This document shows, in pieces, positions 47,404 through 59,693 of a stretch of 64,000 nucleotides of DNA. Location of the stretch: assembly GCF_020360975.1 (NCBI RefSeq), contig NW_025408668.1:2480001-2544000 (forward strand), given 5' to 3'. The notes under the pieces are model-generated. The model was given only the letters and a program-made list of their open reading frames with translations. It was not told where the DNA came from and did not search any database. Origin of the DNA: Hirsutella rhossiliensis. Taxonomy: Eukaryota; Ascomycota; Sordariomycetes; Hypocreales; Ophiocordycipitaceae. How positions within the stretch are numbered: position 1 is the first letter of the stretch; every line of letters begins with the position of its first letter. The translations under genes were made by a program, and so were the position numbers.

Positions 47404-50400
47404 CTACTGAGCCTCGGCGACTTGGCTCAAAATCTCTTGGGCCGTGCGCTTCACAATGCCCCCGGTCACCGGGAGGTTGGAGCATTTCTCCAGGTACAAG
47501 TCAACCTCTCGCGCTGCCATCCGTCCTTCGTTGATTCCCCTGAGTCATCGTTAGCAACCGTCGCCATCTATCATGCCCGCGCCAGGCAGTGTAGACTTAC
47601 CAGACAATGAGAGACTGTCCACGGCGGGCATCACCCGCGGCAAACACGCCGTCCAGGTTGGTGCAGTACTTGCCCGCCGGCGTCTTGACGTTCTTGCGGG
47701 CATCCTTCTCAATGTCCTCGCCCAGCACACGCGACTCCGGCCCCAGGAACCCCATGGCCAAGAGGACGAGGTCGGCAGGGAAAAACTGCTGCGAGCCCTC
47801 CACCTTCTTCATGTCCCATCCGCCGCTCGGCGACTTGGTCCACTCCACGCGGATCGTGTTGATGCCCTTGACCTTGCCGCTGCCGTCGTCGACAAACTCC
47901 TCCGACATGATGCAGTACTCACGAGGGTCCTTGCCCGTGTGTTGTCGCACCTCGGTGTGCCCGTAGTCGACGCGGTAGATGCGGGGCCACTGCGGCCAGG
48001 GGTTGTCGCCGGCCCGCTCCGGCGGCGGCTGCGGCAGAAGCTCAAAGTTGGTCACCGACTTGGCGCCGTGGCGGACAGAGGTCCCGATGCAGTCGTTGCC
48101 GGTATCGCCGCCGCCAATGACGACAACGTGCTTTTCCTTGGCCGAGATGTACACATTATCCGCCAGCTCAGAGTCGAGCAGAGACTTGGTGTTCTTGTGG
48201 AGAAACTCCATGGCAAAGTGGACGCCGTCCAGCTCTCGGCCCTTGATGGGCAGATCACGAGCAACCGTGGCGCCAGTGGCAATCACCACGGCATCGTTGC
48301 TGCTCCTGAGATCCTTGAGGCTCTGCTGACCCTCCTCGCCAATCGTGACACCCGTCTTAAAGTTGACGCCCTCGGCCGCCATGAAGTCGGTGCGCCGCTT
48401 GACGATGCGCTTGTCCAGCTTCATGTTGGGGATACCGTACATGAGCAGTCCACCAAGACGATCGGCGCGCTCGTACACGGTCACGCTGTGGCCAGCCCGG
48501 TTGAGCTGGTCGGCGCAGGCTAGCCCTGCGGGGCCGGACCCGATGATGGCAATCTGCTTGCCCGTCCGGACCTTGGGCGGCTGGGGAACCATCCAGCCCA
48601 TCTCGAAGCCGCGGTCGATGATGGCGCACTCAATCGACTTGATGCCGACCGGATCCTCGTTGATGCCGAGCACGCAGGCTCCCTCGCACGGGGCAGGACA
48701 GACGCGGCCAGTAAACTCGGGAAAGTTGTTCGTCATGAGGAGTCGGTTGAGTGCGTCTTTCCACTGGTTCTGAAAGACGAGCTCGTTCCACTTGGGAATG
48801 ATGTTGGAGATGGGGCAGCCCGTCTCGGACTGGCAGAACGGCACGCCACAGTCCATGCAACGGGCAGATTGATACTTGAGCTCGTCCTCGTCCAGGCGGG
48901 AGCTGAGCTCGGCCCAGTCCTTGACTCTGGTGTTGACGCCGCGATACTTTTCGGAGCGTCGGGCGTACTTCATGAAGCCTCTCGTCTTGTCGAGCACCAG
49001 GGCTCGCTTCTTCTCGGCAGCCTTGTCACCGACAGCCTCTTCCATGTCCTGCAGCTTGGCCGCCTTTTCCTCGGTCTTGTGCTTGTGCTTGTTGGCGCCC
49101 GAGACAACCGGGAGGCTGTACTCGGCCCGCTTGGCAGCCGCCACCTTGGCAGCCTCCTCCTCCAAGACGCGCTTGTAGTCGACGGGAAGGACCTTGACAA
49201 AGCGGGGAAGAGCACGGTTGAAGTCTACCAGGATACGGGCAGCCAGTTCAGACCCGGTGTAGTGGTGGTGATCCTCGACCAGTCCACGGAGGTAGGCAAT
49301 CTCGGCCGGATCCTCCACCGGTCCGGCCTCGACCATCTCGGTGTTGAGCTTGGAGTGAAAGTCGCGGTGGACGTCGAGCACGTATGCGATTCCACCAGAC
49401 ATACCGGCGGCAAAGTTCCGGCCCGTGTTGCCCAGAATGATGACACGACCACCAGTCATGTACTCGCAGCCGTGGTCGCCGACACCCTCCACGACGGCAG
49501 TCGCGCCGGAGTTGCGGACGGCGAAGCGCTCGGCTGCGACGCCGCGGAAGAAGCACGTTCCCTTTGTAGCGCCGTACAAGCAGACATTGCCGATGAGGAT
49601 GTTCTCCTCGGCCTTAAAGACGGCAGAACGAGGCGGGTAGACAATGAGGCGACCACCAGACAGACCCTTGCCAACGTAGTCGTTGGCATCTCCCTCCAGT
49701 TCCAAGGTAACACCGGGGGCCAGGAAGGCACCGAACGATTGACCGGCCGATCCCTTGATATTGACATGGACCGTGTCCAGTGGAAGGCCAGCATCGCCGT
49801 ACCTCTTTGAAATTTGGTAAGAAAGCGACGTGCCCATGGCTCGGTCCGTGTTGATGATGTCACACTCGATCCGAGACGGGAGACCCTTGTCCAGAGTCAA
49901 CTCGGCCTCCGAAATCAGCTTGTTGTCAAGACGAATGTAAAGCTTGTGGTCCTGCTTGCGGACGTTGAACGTTGCCACGCCGGGACGCAGCTTGTGTGCA
50001 GGCGTGAGAAGCAGAGACAGGTCGATGTTGGCCGTCTTCTTGGTCCGCAGGTCGTCCCGGACCCTAAGGACCTCCACATGGCCAACCATCTCGTTGATGG
50101 TGCGGAAACCAAGCTGGGCCATGATTGCACGCAGTTCATTGGCGATGTAGTAGAAGAAATTGATGACGTGCTCGGGCGTTCCCTGGAATTTCTGTCGAAG
50201 CTCGGGGTCCTGGGTGGCGATCCCGACGGGACAGGAGTTCAAGTGGCACTTCCTCATGAAGATACAGCCCATGGCGATGAGGGGAGCTGTCGCAAAGCCC
50301 CATTCCTCGGCTCCTAGCAGACAGGCAATGGCAATGTCCCTCCCGGTCTTGAGCTGCCCGTCCGTCTGCACCACAACACGGCCACGCAAATCGTTCAAAA

Positions 50401-50630
50401 CCAGCGTCTGGTGGGTCTCGGCAAGGCCCAACTCCCAGGGAAGACCGGCGTACTTGATTCCCGTCCATCGCGAGGCGCCGGTGCCGCCGTCGTGGCCTGA
50501 GATGAGGATGTGGTCGGCCTTGGCTTTTGCGACGCCCGAAGCAACGATGCCGACGCCCACCTCGGAGACGAGCTTGACCGAGACGCGCGAGCGAGGGCTG
50601 GAGCACTTTAGGTCGTAGATGAGCTGCTTC

Positions 50631-50665
<35 letters not shown>

Positions 50666-52067
50666 GGGCGAGATGAGGCCGACACCCGGCGTCGAGTGCC
50701 GTGTGCGCGCAATCGACTTTGTCACCTTGTGGCCTGGCAGCTCGCCGCCCTCGCCGGGCTTGGCGCCCTGGGCCATCTTGATCTGCAGCTCGTCCGAGTC
50801 GGCGAGGTAGGCAGACGTGACGCCGAAGCGGCCCGACGCGACCTGCTTGATGGCGGAGCGCATCGTGTCGCCGTTGGGCATGCGCTCAGACCGCTCGGGA
50901 TCCTCACCGCCCTCGCCCGTGTTGGACTTGCCGCCCAGCCGATTCATGGCCACGGCCAGAGTCGAGTGCGATTCCATGGAGATGGAGCCGTACGACATGG
51001 CTCCCGTGCAGAAGCGCCGCACGATCTCGGTCCACGGCTCCACCTGGTCGATGGGTACGGGCGTGCAGTCGTCAAACTTAAAGTCGAGGAGGCCGCGGAG
51101 GGTACAGTTCTTGATCTGCTCGTACTCGGACCGCGAGTACGCCTCATACGACTTGTCGTTCTTTGTACGCACGGCGTCTTGGATGTTGGCAATTGACGTC
51201 GGGTCGTTGACGTGCGCCTCGCCCCCGTCGCGCCAATGGTACTCGCCCGACTCGGGGAGGCCCTTGACGCTGACGGTGTACCGCGAGGGGAAGCCGCGCT
51301 CGTGGAAGCGGAACGCATCCTCGGCAATGAGATCAAAGGTGAGGCCCTGGATACGCGAGGCGGTGCCCTTGAAGCATCGATCGACAACGTCCTCGTCCAG
51401 GCCGAGGGCCTCGAAGATCTGGGCCCCCTTGTATGAGGCGAGGGTCGAGATTCCCATCTTGCTCATGACCTTGAGGATGCCGCCGTCGCAAGAGTGTTTG
51501 TAGTTGCGGATGAGAGCGTCGTCGGAGAGCTTCTTCTTGATCAAGTTCTCCCGGTTGAGCTTCAGAATGCACTCCATGGCGAGGTACGGGTTGACGGCAT
51601 CGGCGCCGTAGCCGAGCAGCACGCACATGTGGTGGACCTCGCGGGCCTCGGCCGTCTCGACGACGAGGGCGGCCATGGATCGCCACTTGTTGCTGACGAG
51701 GTGGTGGTGGACCATGCCCGAGGCGAGCGCGGCGGAGACGGCGACGCGGTCGGCAGACGTCTTGCGGTCCGAGAGAACAATAATGCGGTCCCGGGCCTCG
51801 ATGGCCGCCGTGGCCTCGTTGCAAATCTCGTCGAGATGGGCCAGGTAGCCCTCGACACCCTGGGATTTGGAAAACGTCAAGTCAATCGTCTTGACCGTCC
51901 AATCAGGGTAGACAGAAGCCATGTTGACAATAGCGTTGAACTCGGGGATAGACAGGATAGGACTGGGTAGCATCAGGCGGCCGCACTGAGACGAGTCCAT
52001 CTCGAGCAGATTGCCCTGGGGGCCGACGTAGCACTCGAGGGACATGACGATGGACTCTCGAATCGGA

Positions 52068-52102
<35 letters not shown>

Positions 52103-53875
52103 TCGAAAGTAGTCGTACAGGAGACGAGGCGCCGGCGTCAAGCACGCAAGAGGAGCGTCGTTGCCCATGGACCCCAAGGCCTCCTTTTCATCGGCAGCCA
52201 TTGGGCCGAGCAGCAAGCTGACCTGCTCGTGGGTGTAGCCGAAAGAGAGAAGCAGCGGATCCTCCTGGAGAAGCGTGGAGTCGGGCTTGGCCTCAAGGTC
52301 CATGGAAGACTCAAGCGTCTCGAGTACCTTGGGCATGGTGATGAGCTCCCGGTCCAGCCAAGCGCGGAAGTCGTGGCGGCTCGACACGGCCTCCTTGAGC
52401 TCTTTGTCGTCGATGATGCGACCAGCCTCGGTATCGACCAAGAGCATGCGGCCAGGCTGGAGCCGGCCCTTTTGGACGACAGTCTCGGGCTCAACGGGGA
52501 TGGTGCCCACCTCGGAGGCACAGATGATGCGATCGTCGTCCATGACGTAGAAGCGGCACGGACGCAGCCCGTTGCGGTCCAGGTTGGCGCCGCAGTAACG
52601 GCCGTCGGCAAAGGTGAAGAGAGCCGGGCCGTCCCAAGGCTCCATCTGGCAAGCAGCCCACTCGTAAAAGGCGGCCTTCTTGGGGTCCATGTGGTCGTTG
52701 CCCTGCCAAGCCTCGGGAACCATGAGCATGACGGCCTCGGGGAGGGACAGCACGCCGTTGATGGTCAAGAGCTCGAGCACGTTGTCAAAGGCGGCCGAGT
52801 CGGAGCCGCCGTCCTCGACAATGGGGTACATCATCTCGAGCTCGTCCTTGAAGATGTCGGAATGCATGACGCCCTCTCGCGCGCGCATCCAGTTCTTGTT
52901 GCCGCGCAGCGTGTTGATCTCTCCGTTGTGGGCGGCCCACCGCAGCGGCTGGGCACGATCCCACGAGGGGAACGTGTTGGTCGAAAAGCGGGAGTGGACC
53001 AGGGCAAAGTGCGCCTCGTAGTCGGCGTTGACCAGATCGTGGTAGTACGAGTAAACCTGGACGGGGGCGAGCTGGCCCTTGTAGACAATGTTCTTGTTGG
53101 AGAGCGAGCACAGGTAGAACCAGTTCTTGAGGCCGATGGTGTAGGTGGCACGCTTCCGCAAGACGTACAGCTGGCGCTCAAACAGCCGATCGTCAAACTT
53201 GCCGGCGTCGGTCATTTCCGGGGCGTTGCTGGGACCGTAGGTGGAGGCGAGGACGACAAAAGGCTGGGCAATGATGGGCTCGCGGGACTTTGCCGCCGGG
53301 CCCAGGAGGGTCGAGTCGACGGGGGGGCGGCGCCATCCCAAGACGCGCAAGCCCAGCGACTCGGCAACATCTTCCAGCTGCCTCTGGGACTCGATGAGCG
53401 TCTCCTCGTCGGGCTTGAAGAACAAGTTCCCCACGGCGTACTGGCCCGGAGGGGGTAGCTTGATGCCCTGCTCCCGCTCAAAGTTCTTGATGAAGAACCA
53501 GTGGGGGATGGACGTCATGACGCCGGCGCCGTCGCCGTCTCGGGCATCAGAGCCCACGGCGCCCCGATGGGTCATGTTGCAGAGGAGGTTGCGGGCATCG
53601 CTGACGATTTTGTGGCTCGGCTTGCCCTTGATGTGGCTGCGGGCGTCGGCGTCAGCAGCGATCTTGACGAGAAGGACGGATGATTGGCAGACTCACCAAG
53701 CAAAGCCCACGCCGCAGGCATCCTTCTCGTACGAGGGGTCATAGAGACCCTGCTTCACCGGCAGGGCTCCAGCCCACGAGCCATTGTTCTCCGTCTGGTA
53801 CTCATAAGGCTTGTATTGGTGCTTTTCGGCTTCAAAAGAGATTTGTCGGTCGTCAAAATCCTCGAGCAGGCCCAT
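47404..53875 (-). CDS. GLT1: NADH-dependent glutamate synthase (GOGAT)
   Basis: Makes two glutamates from glutamine and 2-oxoglutarate, the second step of ammonium assimilation. Exons 53875-53697, 53636-47601 and 47539-47404 (introns 60 and 61 bp) give 2116 residues, the full length of fused fungal enzymes. Residues 1-53 are a propeptide; Cys54 in KDACGVGFAC is the amidotransferase nucleophile exposed by cleavage, as in yeast. The FMN synthase domain follows, with 3Fe-4S cysteines 1184, 1190 and 1195 (C-x5-C-x4-C around KCHLNSCPVG), then the GXGXG beta-helix (GGRLIVYPPRSAVF). From about 1600 the small-subunit-like part has Fe-S cysteines CMDCGVPFC and CPAPCEGAC, an FAD loop IIGSGPAGLACADQL and a nucleotide loop VVIGGGDTGNDC. 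The ATG at 53875 is used because the frame upstream has no other ATG. Confidence 0.96.
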
Positions 53876-54203
53876 GCTAGGCGAGGATCTCTTCAAGTAC
53901 CTTGGAGGGCGTTGAGGACGGGCGCTGGGGGATCCGGGAAGAGCAGCGCCGGCGGGTGGTTGGATCGGGGCCGGGGTGAGAGCAGCGCCGGAGGCTGCTC
54001 TGGAATGGATCTGTCTGCGGCGAGGGAAAGTAAAGGTCAGCTCGAGAGTGCCAGGACGAGAAGAATGACGGCAGTGAGTGGTGGCGAGAGGAGAAGGGCG
54101 AGAAATTCAGAAAAGTCAAGATGAGAGTTTGCGGTGGAGGTGGAGGCAGCAGTCGAGCACAGTGAATGCCGCCCGCACTGTTCCGGGACCGTACGTATTA
54201 GGC

Positions 54204-54239
54204 GCCACGAGTGCCGCCACGAGTGCCGCCACGAGTCCC
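54204..54239. repeat. 12-bp tandem repeat, three copies, upstream of GLT1
   Basis: Unit GCCACGAGTGCC repeated three times (last copy one base different), about 330 bp upstream of the GLT1 ATG. Confidence 0.9.
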
Positions 54240-55411
54240 GATGCGTTCTGGACCCTGGCCGAACAGCGCTGTCGGTCCACTGAGAGCCCGGCGAGGTCCG
54301 CTGACCGCCGATGACCCGGCGCCGAGAGATGGATGGAATTTGGTCCCGCAATGCATTGCCCGCATCAACGTTGGCCTCTTCTTTTTTTTTTCCCGCTTCG
54401 AATGGGCTGAATTGATTTTTTTCTCGTCATCTTTTGGGGCTGACGGCGAGCGGGAGTCGGTTCCGGGACCGGCCGTGCATTGGCCCCCGTCGAATGGGAG
54501 CGGCGCCCTGTTCGCATCTGGCAGTTGGGCGACGCCACGGGCCTGCTGCAGGGCTCTGCGTCTAGGCCTCAGCCAATGGCTGCAGGCCCAAATGCCACCC
54601 TTGCTTCTTGCGGGGAGCAAGACGAGGCTCCAGGATCCGGTCTCCCCTTGAGACTTCATTGCGCGCCGACGAGCCGTGTTGCGCCTCGGATCCCCGCATG
54701 TGTCTCGCTCGCCTCATTTTGTTTTTCTGCCGAGAATCGCCAGCCATGGATCCCGCTAACCGCCTTTTCTCCTCGTCCCGCGCCTCCGTCCGTTAGGGAA
54801 TGGCCACGGCCTCAGTCCGTTCACGTAGAAGAAATCGGTATCCGCGTCCAGTCGTCGACGCAGGGGCCTCAATTGTCCAGCACACACACATAGGCACAAA
54901 AAAAGACGCTTCCGTGTAGTGTATGTAACTTATGGGCGGGGCAGTTTCGTCGGCGACTTACCAGTGGGTGATGGGGTTGTTTGTTTGGTTCGACAGCACA
55001 GTGGGCGTTGGAGACGGCTCGCTATATGGACTCGAGAGCAAGAGAGCAGAGGGTCCAAAGGAGGGAAAGTCGCAGTCAAAAACCCAAGGGGGGAGGCGAG
55101 CAGTGTGGCCTTTTATGAACAAGTCCTCCTCCGGCTTCGCCCCATTATCGCGCACCAATCCACTCGTCCCGAATGCCACTCGAGTCAACAGAGATTGAGA
55201 CCAGGTGGGGGTTGCAGCACCATTCATCATCTGTAACCACCCCTGCACGCCGCCACTGCAGCAGCCCCGGCCCCCTGCACCCTAGCATCCTAGCTCTCGT
55301 CCAGTTGGTCGTCGCCCGGGTAAAATAGAGCCCTGCAAAGCCCGGGCGGCACATGGCAATCCGCACGCACATGTCAGAGCACTGCACCTCGACATTTTGA
55401 CACTTCTGCCA

Positions 55412-55445
55412 CCCATCCATCCATCCATCCTTTCATCCATCCATC
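55412..55445. repeat. CCAT microsatellite
   Basis: CCAT/CATC units interrupted once by TTT. Confidence 0.9.
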
Positions 55446-55780
55446 AAGTCTCAGCCCGCCGCCGATGCCGCAGCCGCCGCGACGAGCCAGCAATGCATTT
55501 GTCGTCGACGCTCTTCGACGTGCCCATCGCCCCTGCAAGCACTGCAAGCAGCCCAGCCCTCGAGGCCGCTGCTGATGGGAAGCTCCAAATCCCTGTGCGA
55601 GCTTGGGCAGAAGCTGCTCCGATCTCTCCCGGCCCAAAGATCTCGCCCAGCATCTGCAGGTCCGTGGGCGGCGGCGGTTGTCTCATGGCCTGCTGCATTG
55701 GCTTGAGAATCTGATTCCCATTACCCCCAGATTACCCCTACAAAACTCTGCCATTACCCCCACAAAACCCTCATTGGGCC

Positions 55781-55834
55781 TCCTCCCCCTCTCCTCCTCC
55801 CCCTCTCCTCCTCCTCCTCCTCCTCCTCCTCCTC
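55781..55834. repeat. TCC/CCT microsatellite
   Basis: 54 bp of almost pure pyrimidine, mostly CCT triplets. Confidence 0.9.
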
Positions 55835-58800
55835 ACCGTCCACGGTTGTTAGGTACGACGACGCTGGCGGGTCCTCGACGGCTGTCATCTACGGATGATG
55901 CTTGAATCTGGCCTGGCCACGTCGCCATCTGTCCGGCCAGGGGTCGTTTTGCTGGTCGAACCCGCATCGGCTGCTGCGTCTCTTCAGGTCCCTAAAATCA
56001 TCCGTTTCTGGGCCCAGAGAGAGAGCTATATTGGCCGCCAATATCGACGAGCAGGAGACAGAGAAGCCGAATCTGGGCAGCAGCAGCCACCCACACCGGG
56101 CTGCAAGGGTGTCGCCAGCCCGTGACGCCGTGCAACGCGCCAGTCAAAGACAAGGAAGGAAACGTTAAATAGGCCACGCACATGGAGGGCCTGCCGCGCC
56201 AATCAGCGCCCTCTGCTTTCCAAAGGCCTCTCTGTTGGCCCGCGTCTGCCTGGACCGTGTCATGGTGTTGCGATGATGTAGCCCGTTTGGCCGAGCTTGT
56301 CGGATCTACAGTACGAGCGTCGACCGTTGTCAATCTCCTCGCCTTGTTCCAGCAGCGAGCCGTCCGACTTCCACATCCCCGGTGCAGCCGAGCAGCACGC
56401 CTCGTCTTGCTGCCTGACCCGGTGGCTCGAGGTGCTACTCGTGAAACGCCATGTTTGGCCTTGACCGCCCCAGTGTCATGCGCACCAACGCCAGCCATGG
56501 CACGAGTCGTGCTCTTCGCGCATGCGTGTATGCATCTACCTGCCTACACACATGCAACCGTGCACCTCACTCCTCTCTGTGCTGTGCAAGGCCGGCCTGC
56601 AGCGTAGAGTAAGCCCGGGGCCCGCCGACGAGCCAGGCCGTCGCCGCCGCCCAGCAGAGGAGGACGAGGGAAACTGGCCACACTCTGGGCCAATGGCACG
56701 GGCGACAGTCGGCACGAGTCGCCAACGCAACCTCTGATGTCGTCAGGCAGATTATGGCCAAGCCCGCATGTCCGGCCCACGGCATTGCTCCTTGTCAAAT
56801 CATGGACACGAGAAAACTGACGGGGCTGGCCAATCACCAGGCTGGCCGTGACTTTTAGATGCTTATCTGGCTGGGTGCCGCGCACGCAGGCAAGCAAGAT
56901 GACGGCCGGCCCGTTTGCTGGATCTCGACGCCGAAAAAGCAACCTTGCTACTACGCTACCGCAGGACCTGCCCTGTTGGAGCCAAATTGCATGCCCACAC
57001 TGGACTGGCCGCTCACGGATTGCCTACAATCTGCGTACACGATGAGCGGCGGCACGTCGTTGCATGTCATCTCATCCGTGGAGCCGGTAACCCGTGAACC
57101 GTCCTTGAGTGCTCGGACGGGAGATTTCCCCAATGCGAAACAGTGGCCCTCCGGAGTCGGCCCCGACTCACCTACACACTCACACAATATTGGTTCTGCC
57201 GTCTGGTTTGACGAGTGAGCTGATGGATGTCAGTTCACGTTGCATCCAACGTTCTGACTGTAACCGACGTCTGCCATGGCCATGTCTTGGTCGTGCATTC
57301 AACCTGACCATCTTTGGGCGGCGCCTCGGGCGCATCTCCTGGGATCCCCTCCCTCCGGTGATGGATGGTCTCGGTCGACCGCTGACTGATAGGCAACACC
57401 AGCAGTCCCCAATGACAATTTCCGAGTCGGTTGGTGTGTGGGCTGATGGAGTCGCGCGCAGCAAATGGAGAGGATTGGATTATCAATTTCTGGGCCTTCG
57501 TTTTTTCCCCTGAAGTGCGCCGACACAGACGGTTCGTTGGTCCGGTCGGAGGGGAAACGGACGGGCCAAGGGTTGGCCGAGGTCGGCGCCCAAGAAGCGG
57601 AGTTGAAACATCCAAGGGGGTGCAGAAAAGCCGCCGTTCTGTCCTTTCTTTTCCCTTCGGAACATGGCGGCGGCATGAGCAAAACAAGCCCTGGCGGCGC
57701 AGAAACGGGCCCAGCAGGCCATGGCAGCACAGATGTCCGTTCATGCATACATGAGGGGAATACGTCGTCGACGAGGGGCTGAAGAGGCCATCATGGTGCG
57801 TCCTGTTTCTTGCGGGCCGTGTACGAATAGCCACCACACCCAACAAACTACTTATAGAAAACTCGGACCACGTATACTACGTCATGCTGTCAGTACTCGT
57901 TGTGCTTGTTTTTTACATAAGTGTTTGCTCATCGTTCGTCGTCTGCCTTCCAGGGGGAAAATGCTCCCAGTCGCCGAAAAGCCCTCGTGGCAAGGGTGTC
58001 GTCCCGGGATATTCCGAAAGGAGACTTGACCATGCATGCTTGGCACGCCGCCCAGCACGTACCAACGTGGAAAGTCTCTGTGCTGTTCTCGGATTGGGCA
58101 GTGTAGAGCTTTATAGGCGAGTTGCATTTTGCACATAGAGCCGAACCATGGCTTTATCCCGCGCTTACTGTACGTACAAGGAACCATAGAACTGGTTGAG
58201 TTAGACTACGTTGGCCTGGTCACATATGCCGGCGGCAAGTAATAAACAATCAAGGTACAATACAGAGATATTGTCCGCCTGCAGCAAAAGCTATGATCAA
58301 CCCATGACATAATGGCGCTCGTGTCCTCCACTCACAGCGGAGCACAAAGCTGCACGCCTGTTCACAACGCGCGTTTGATTTGTTGGATCATCACTTCCGT
58401 CACCCACCTTGAGATTTTAGAAAGAGGGGTTCGACGGGGCTACAGGGTAGGAGACAGCGTCTGGAAGGGTCTACGCCCAACGCTACCAAACGGGCGCAGA
58501 TGCGCGACTATTATACAAGCGCATTTAAGTAGAGTATTGCTATTTACACAACAGCATATTAGTATATAGTATATGGCGCGTAATGTCTACGTTTAATTTG
58601 GCCGGAGCCGAGAGCCCGAGAAAGGTCCCTAAATCCCATAAAACCCTACCGTACCTACGAGGCTGAGGCGCTTCCTTCGCGGCTATTAGGCGCCGCCGCG
58701 CGGCAAGCGTGTGCGCAGGCGCGACCGCCCGGAGGTTCGTTCGTCCTGTTTGGATGAAATGAATGGAGTAGGCGTCGGGTACTGTAGATGTAGTCTGTAA

Positions 58801-58899
58801 GGTCCCCCAAGACTACTAAATGCTCTTTGCGTTAGCTTTCTTCGCCTCTACAAAGGGCAAATATGTGCCACTGTTAGTGCAGGCTATGCTTGTAGCTCT

Positions 58900-58932
58900 A
58901 ATGCCTAGCCAATGCCTAGCTAATGCCTAGCT
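58900..58932. repeat. 11-bp tandem repeat, three copies
   Basis: Unit AATGCCTAGCT repeated three times, first copy one base different. Each unit holds a CCTAG core. Confidence 0.9.
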
Positions 58933-59693
58933 AACAGGAGGTTTAGCGACGAAAAGAGGCTATCAAAGAAGACGTAATATGCCTGTTCTGGCAGTTGTCT
59001 TGGCAGGGCAGCAACTGTGCTTTGTGTCGGGTTGCGTAAAATGCAATCCTGTCAAGCTGGTAAAATACCGCTACACTATGCAAAATGAGGGCACCCCCAA
59101 TAGAGGCGTTACTAACGCGTATTATAGGCCCTTTCTTGTCCTGACAAATCCTTTGTAGAGTCCCTTTTCCTCTCCCCCCCGGCAGGGCGAAGGGCATTAG
59201 AAGGTATGACTATGTGCCAAAGCCACTACAGGATATAGCCGGCTTGGGCCACAGCCTACACTTTGAAGCCTCTGGGTGTTAGCTTCTTCGGCATAGTTAC
59301 ACTCTCTCGAGATCTCACTGTATAGCAGACAAAACACGCATCTACAGAGACAAGTGCCTAGATCGCAGATTGCATTATTCAGCCTCGAAGCCCCTTGTCT
59401 GGGCAATTTAACGGCGTCCAAAGTATTTCATACTGAACCATGTCCCATCTCGACTGGACTTGATTGCTTATGAGATGAAATTATTGCGAATAACTTCATT
59501 TGCGTATGTAAAAACCTCTACTACTAACAAATGTGGCGTTATCGCTCCGGGGCCATGTTTCCAGGGCTCTCCAATCATTCACTCACTCATCAGTCGCCCT
59601 CCAAACTGCTTGACCAATCTGATAGTTTCCTACTATTTTAGGGCGGCAGAGGCATTCCCTCCAACACAACCGTGCCCGTTCAGTCCGACAACA

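Larger units (their letters stand above)
53876..59693. other. 5.8 kb without a recognisable gene
   Basis: The left end must hold the GLT1 promoter. Elsewhere only short, overlapping frames in all directions occur, with no family motif or splice logic. It contains several simple repeats (54204-54239, 55412-55445, 55781-55834, 58900-58932) and a partly repeated ATTACCCCCA block at 55718-55768. Confidence 0.5.

Noticed and set aside
52229..53458. 409-codon plus-strand frame opposite GLT1, and similar ones at 47573-48523 and 48869-49810
   Set aside because: Shadows caused by GC-rich third positions in GLT1; no recognisable protein features.
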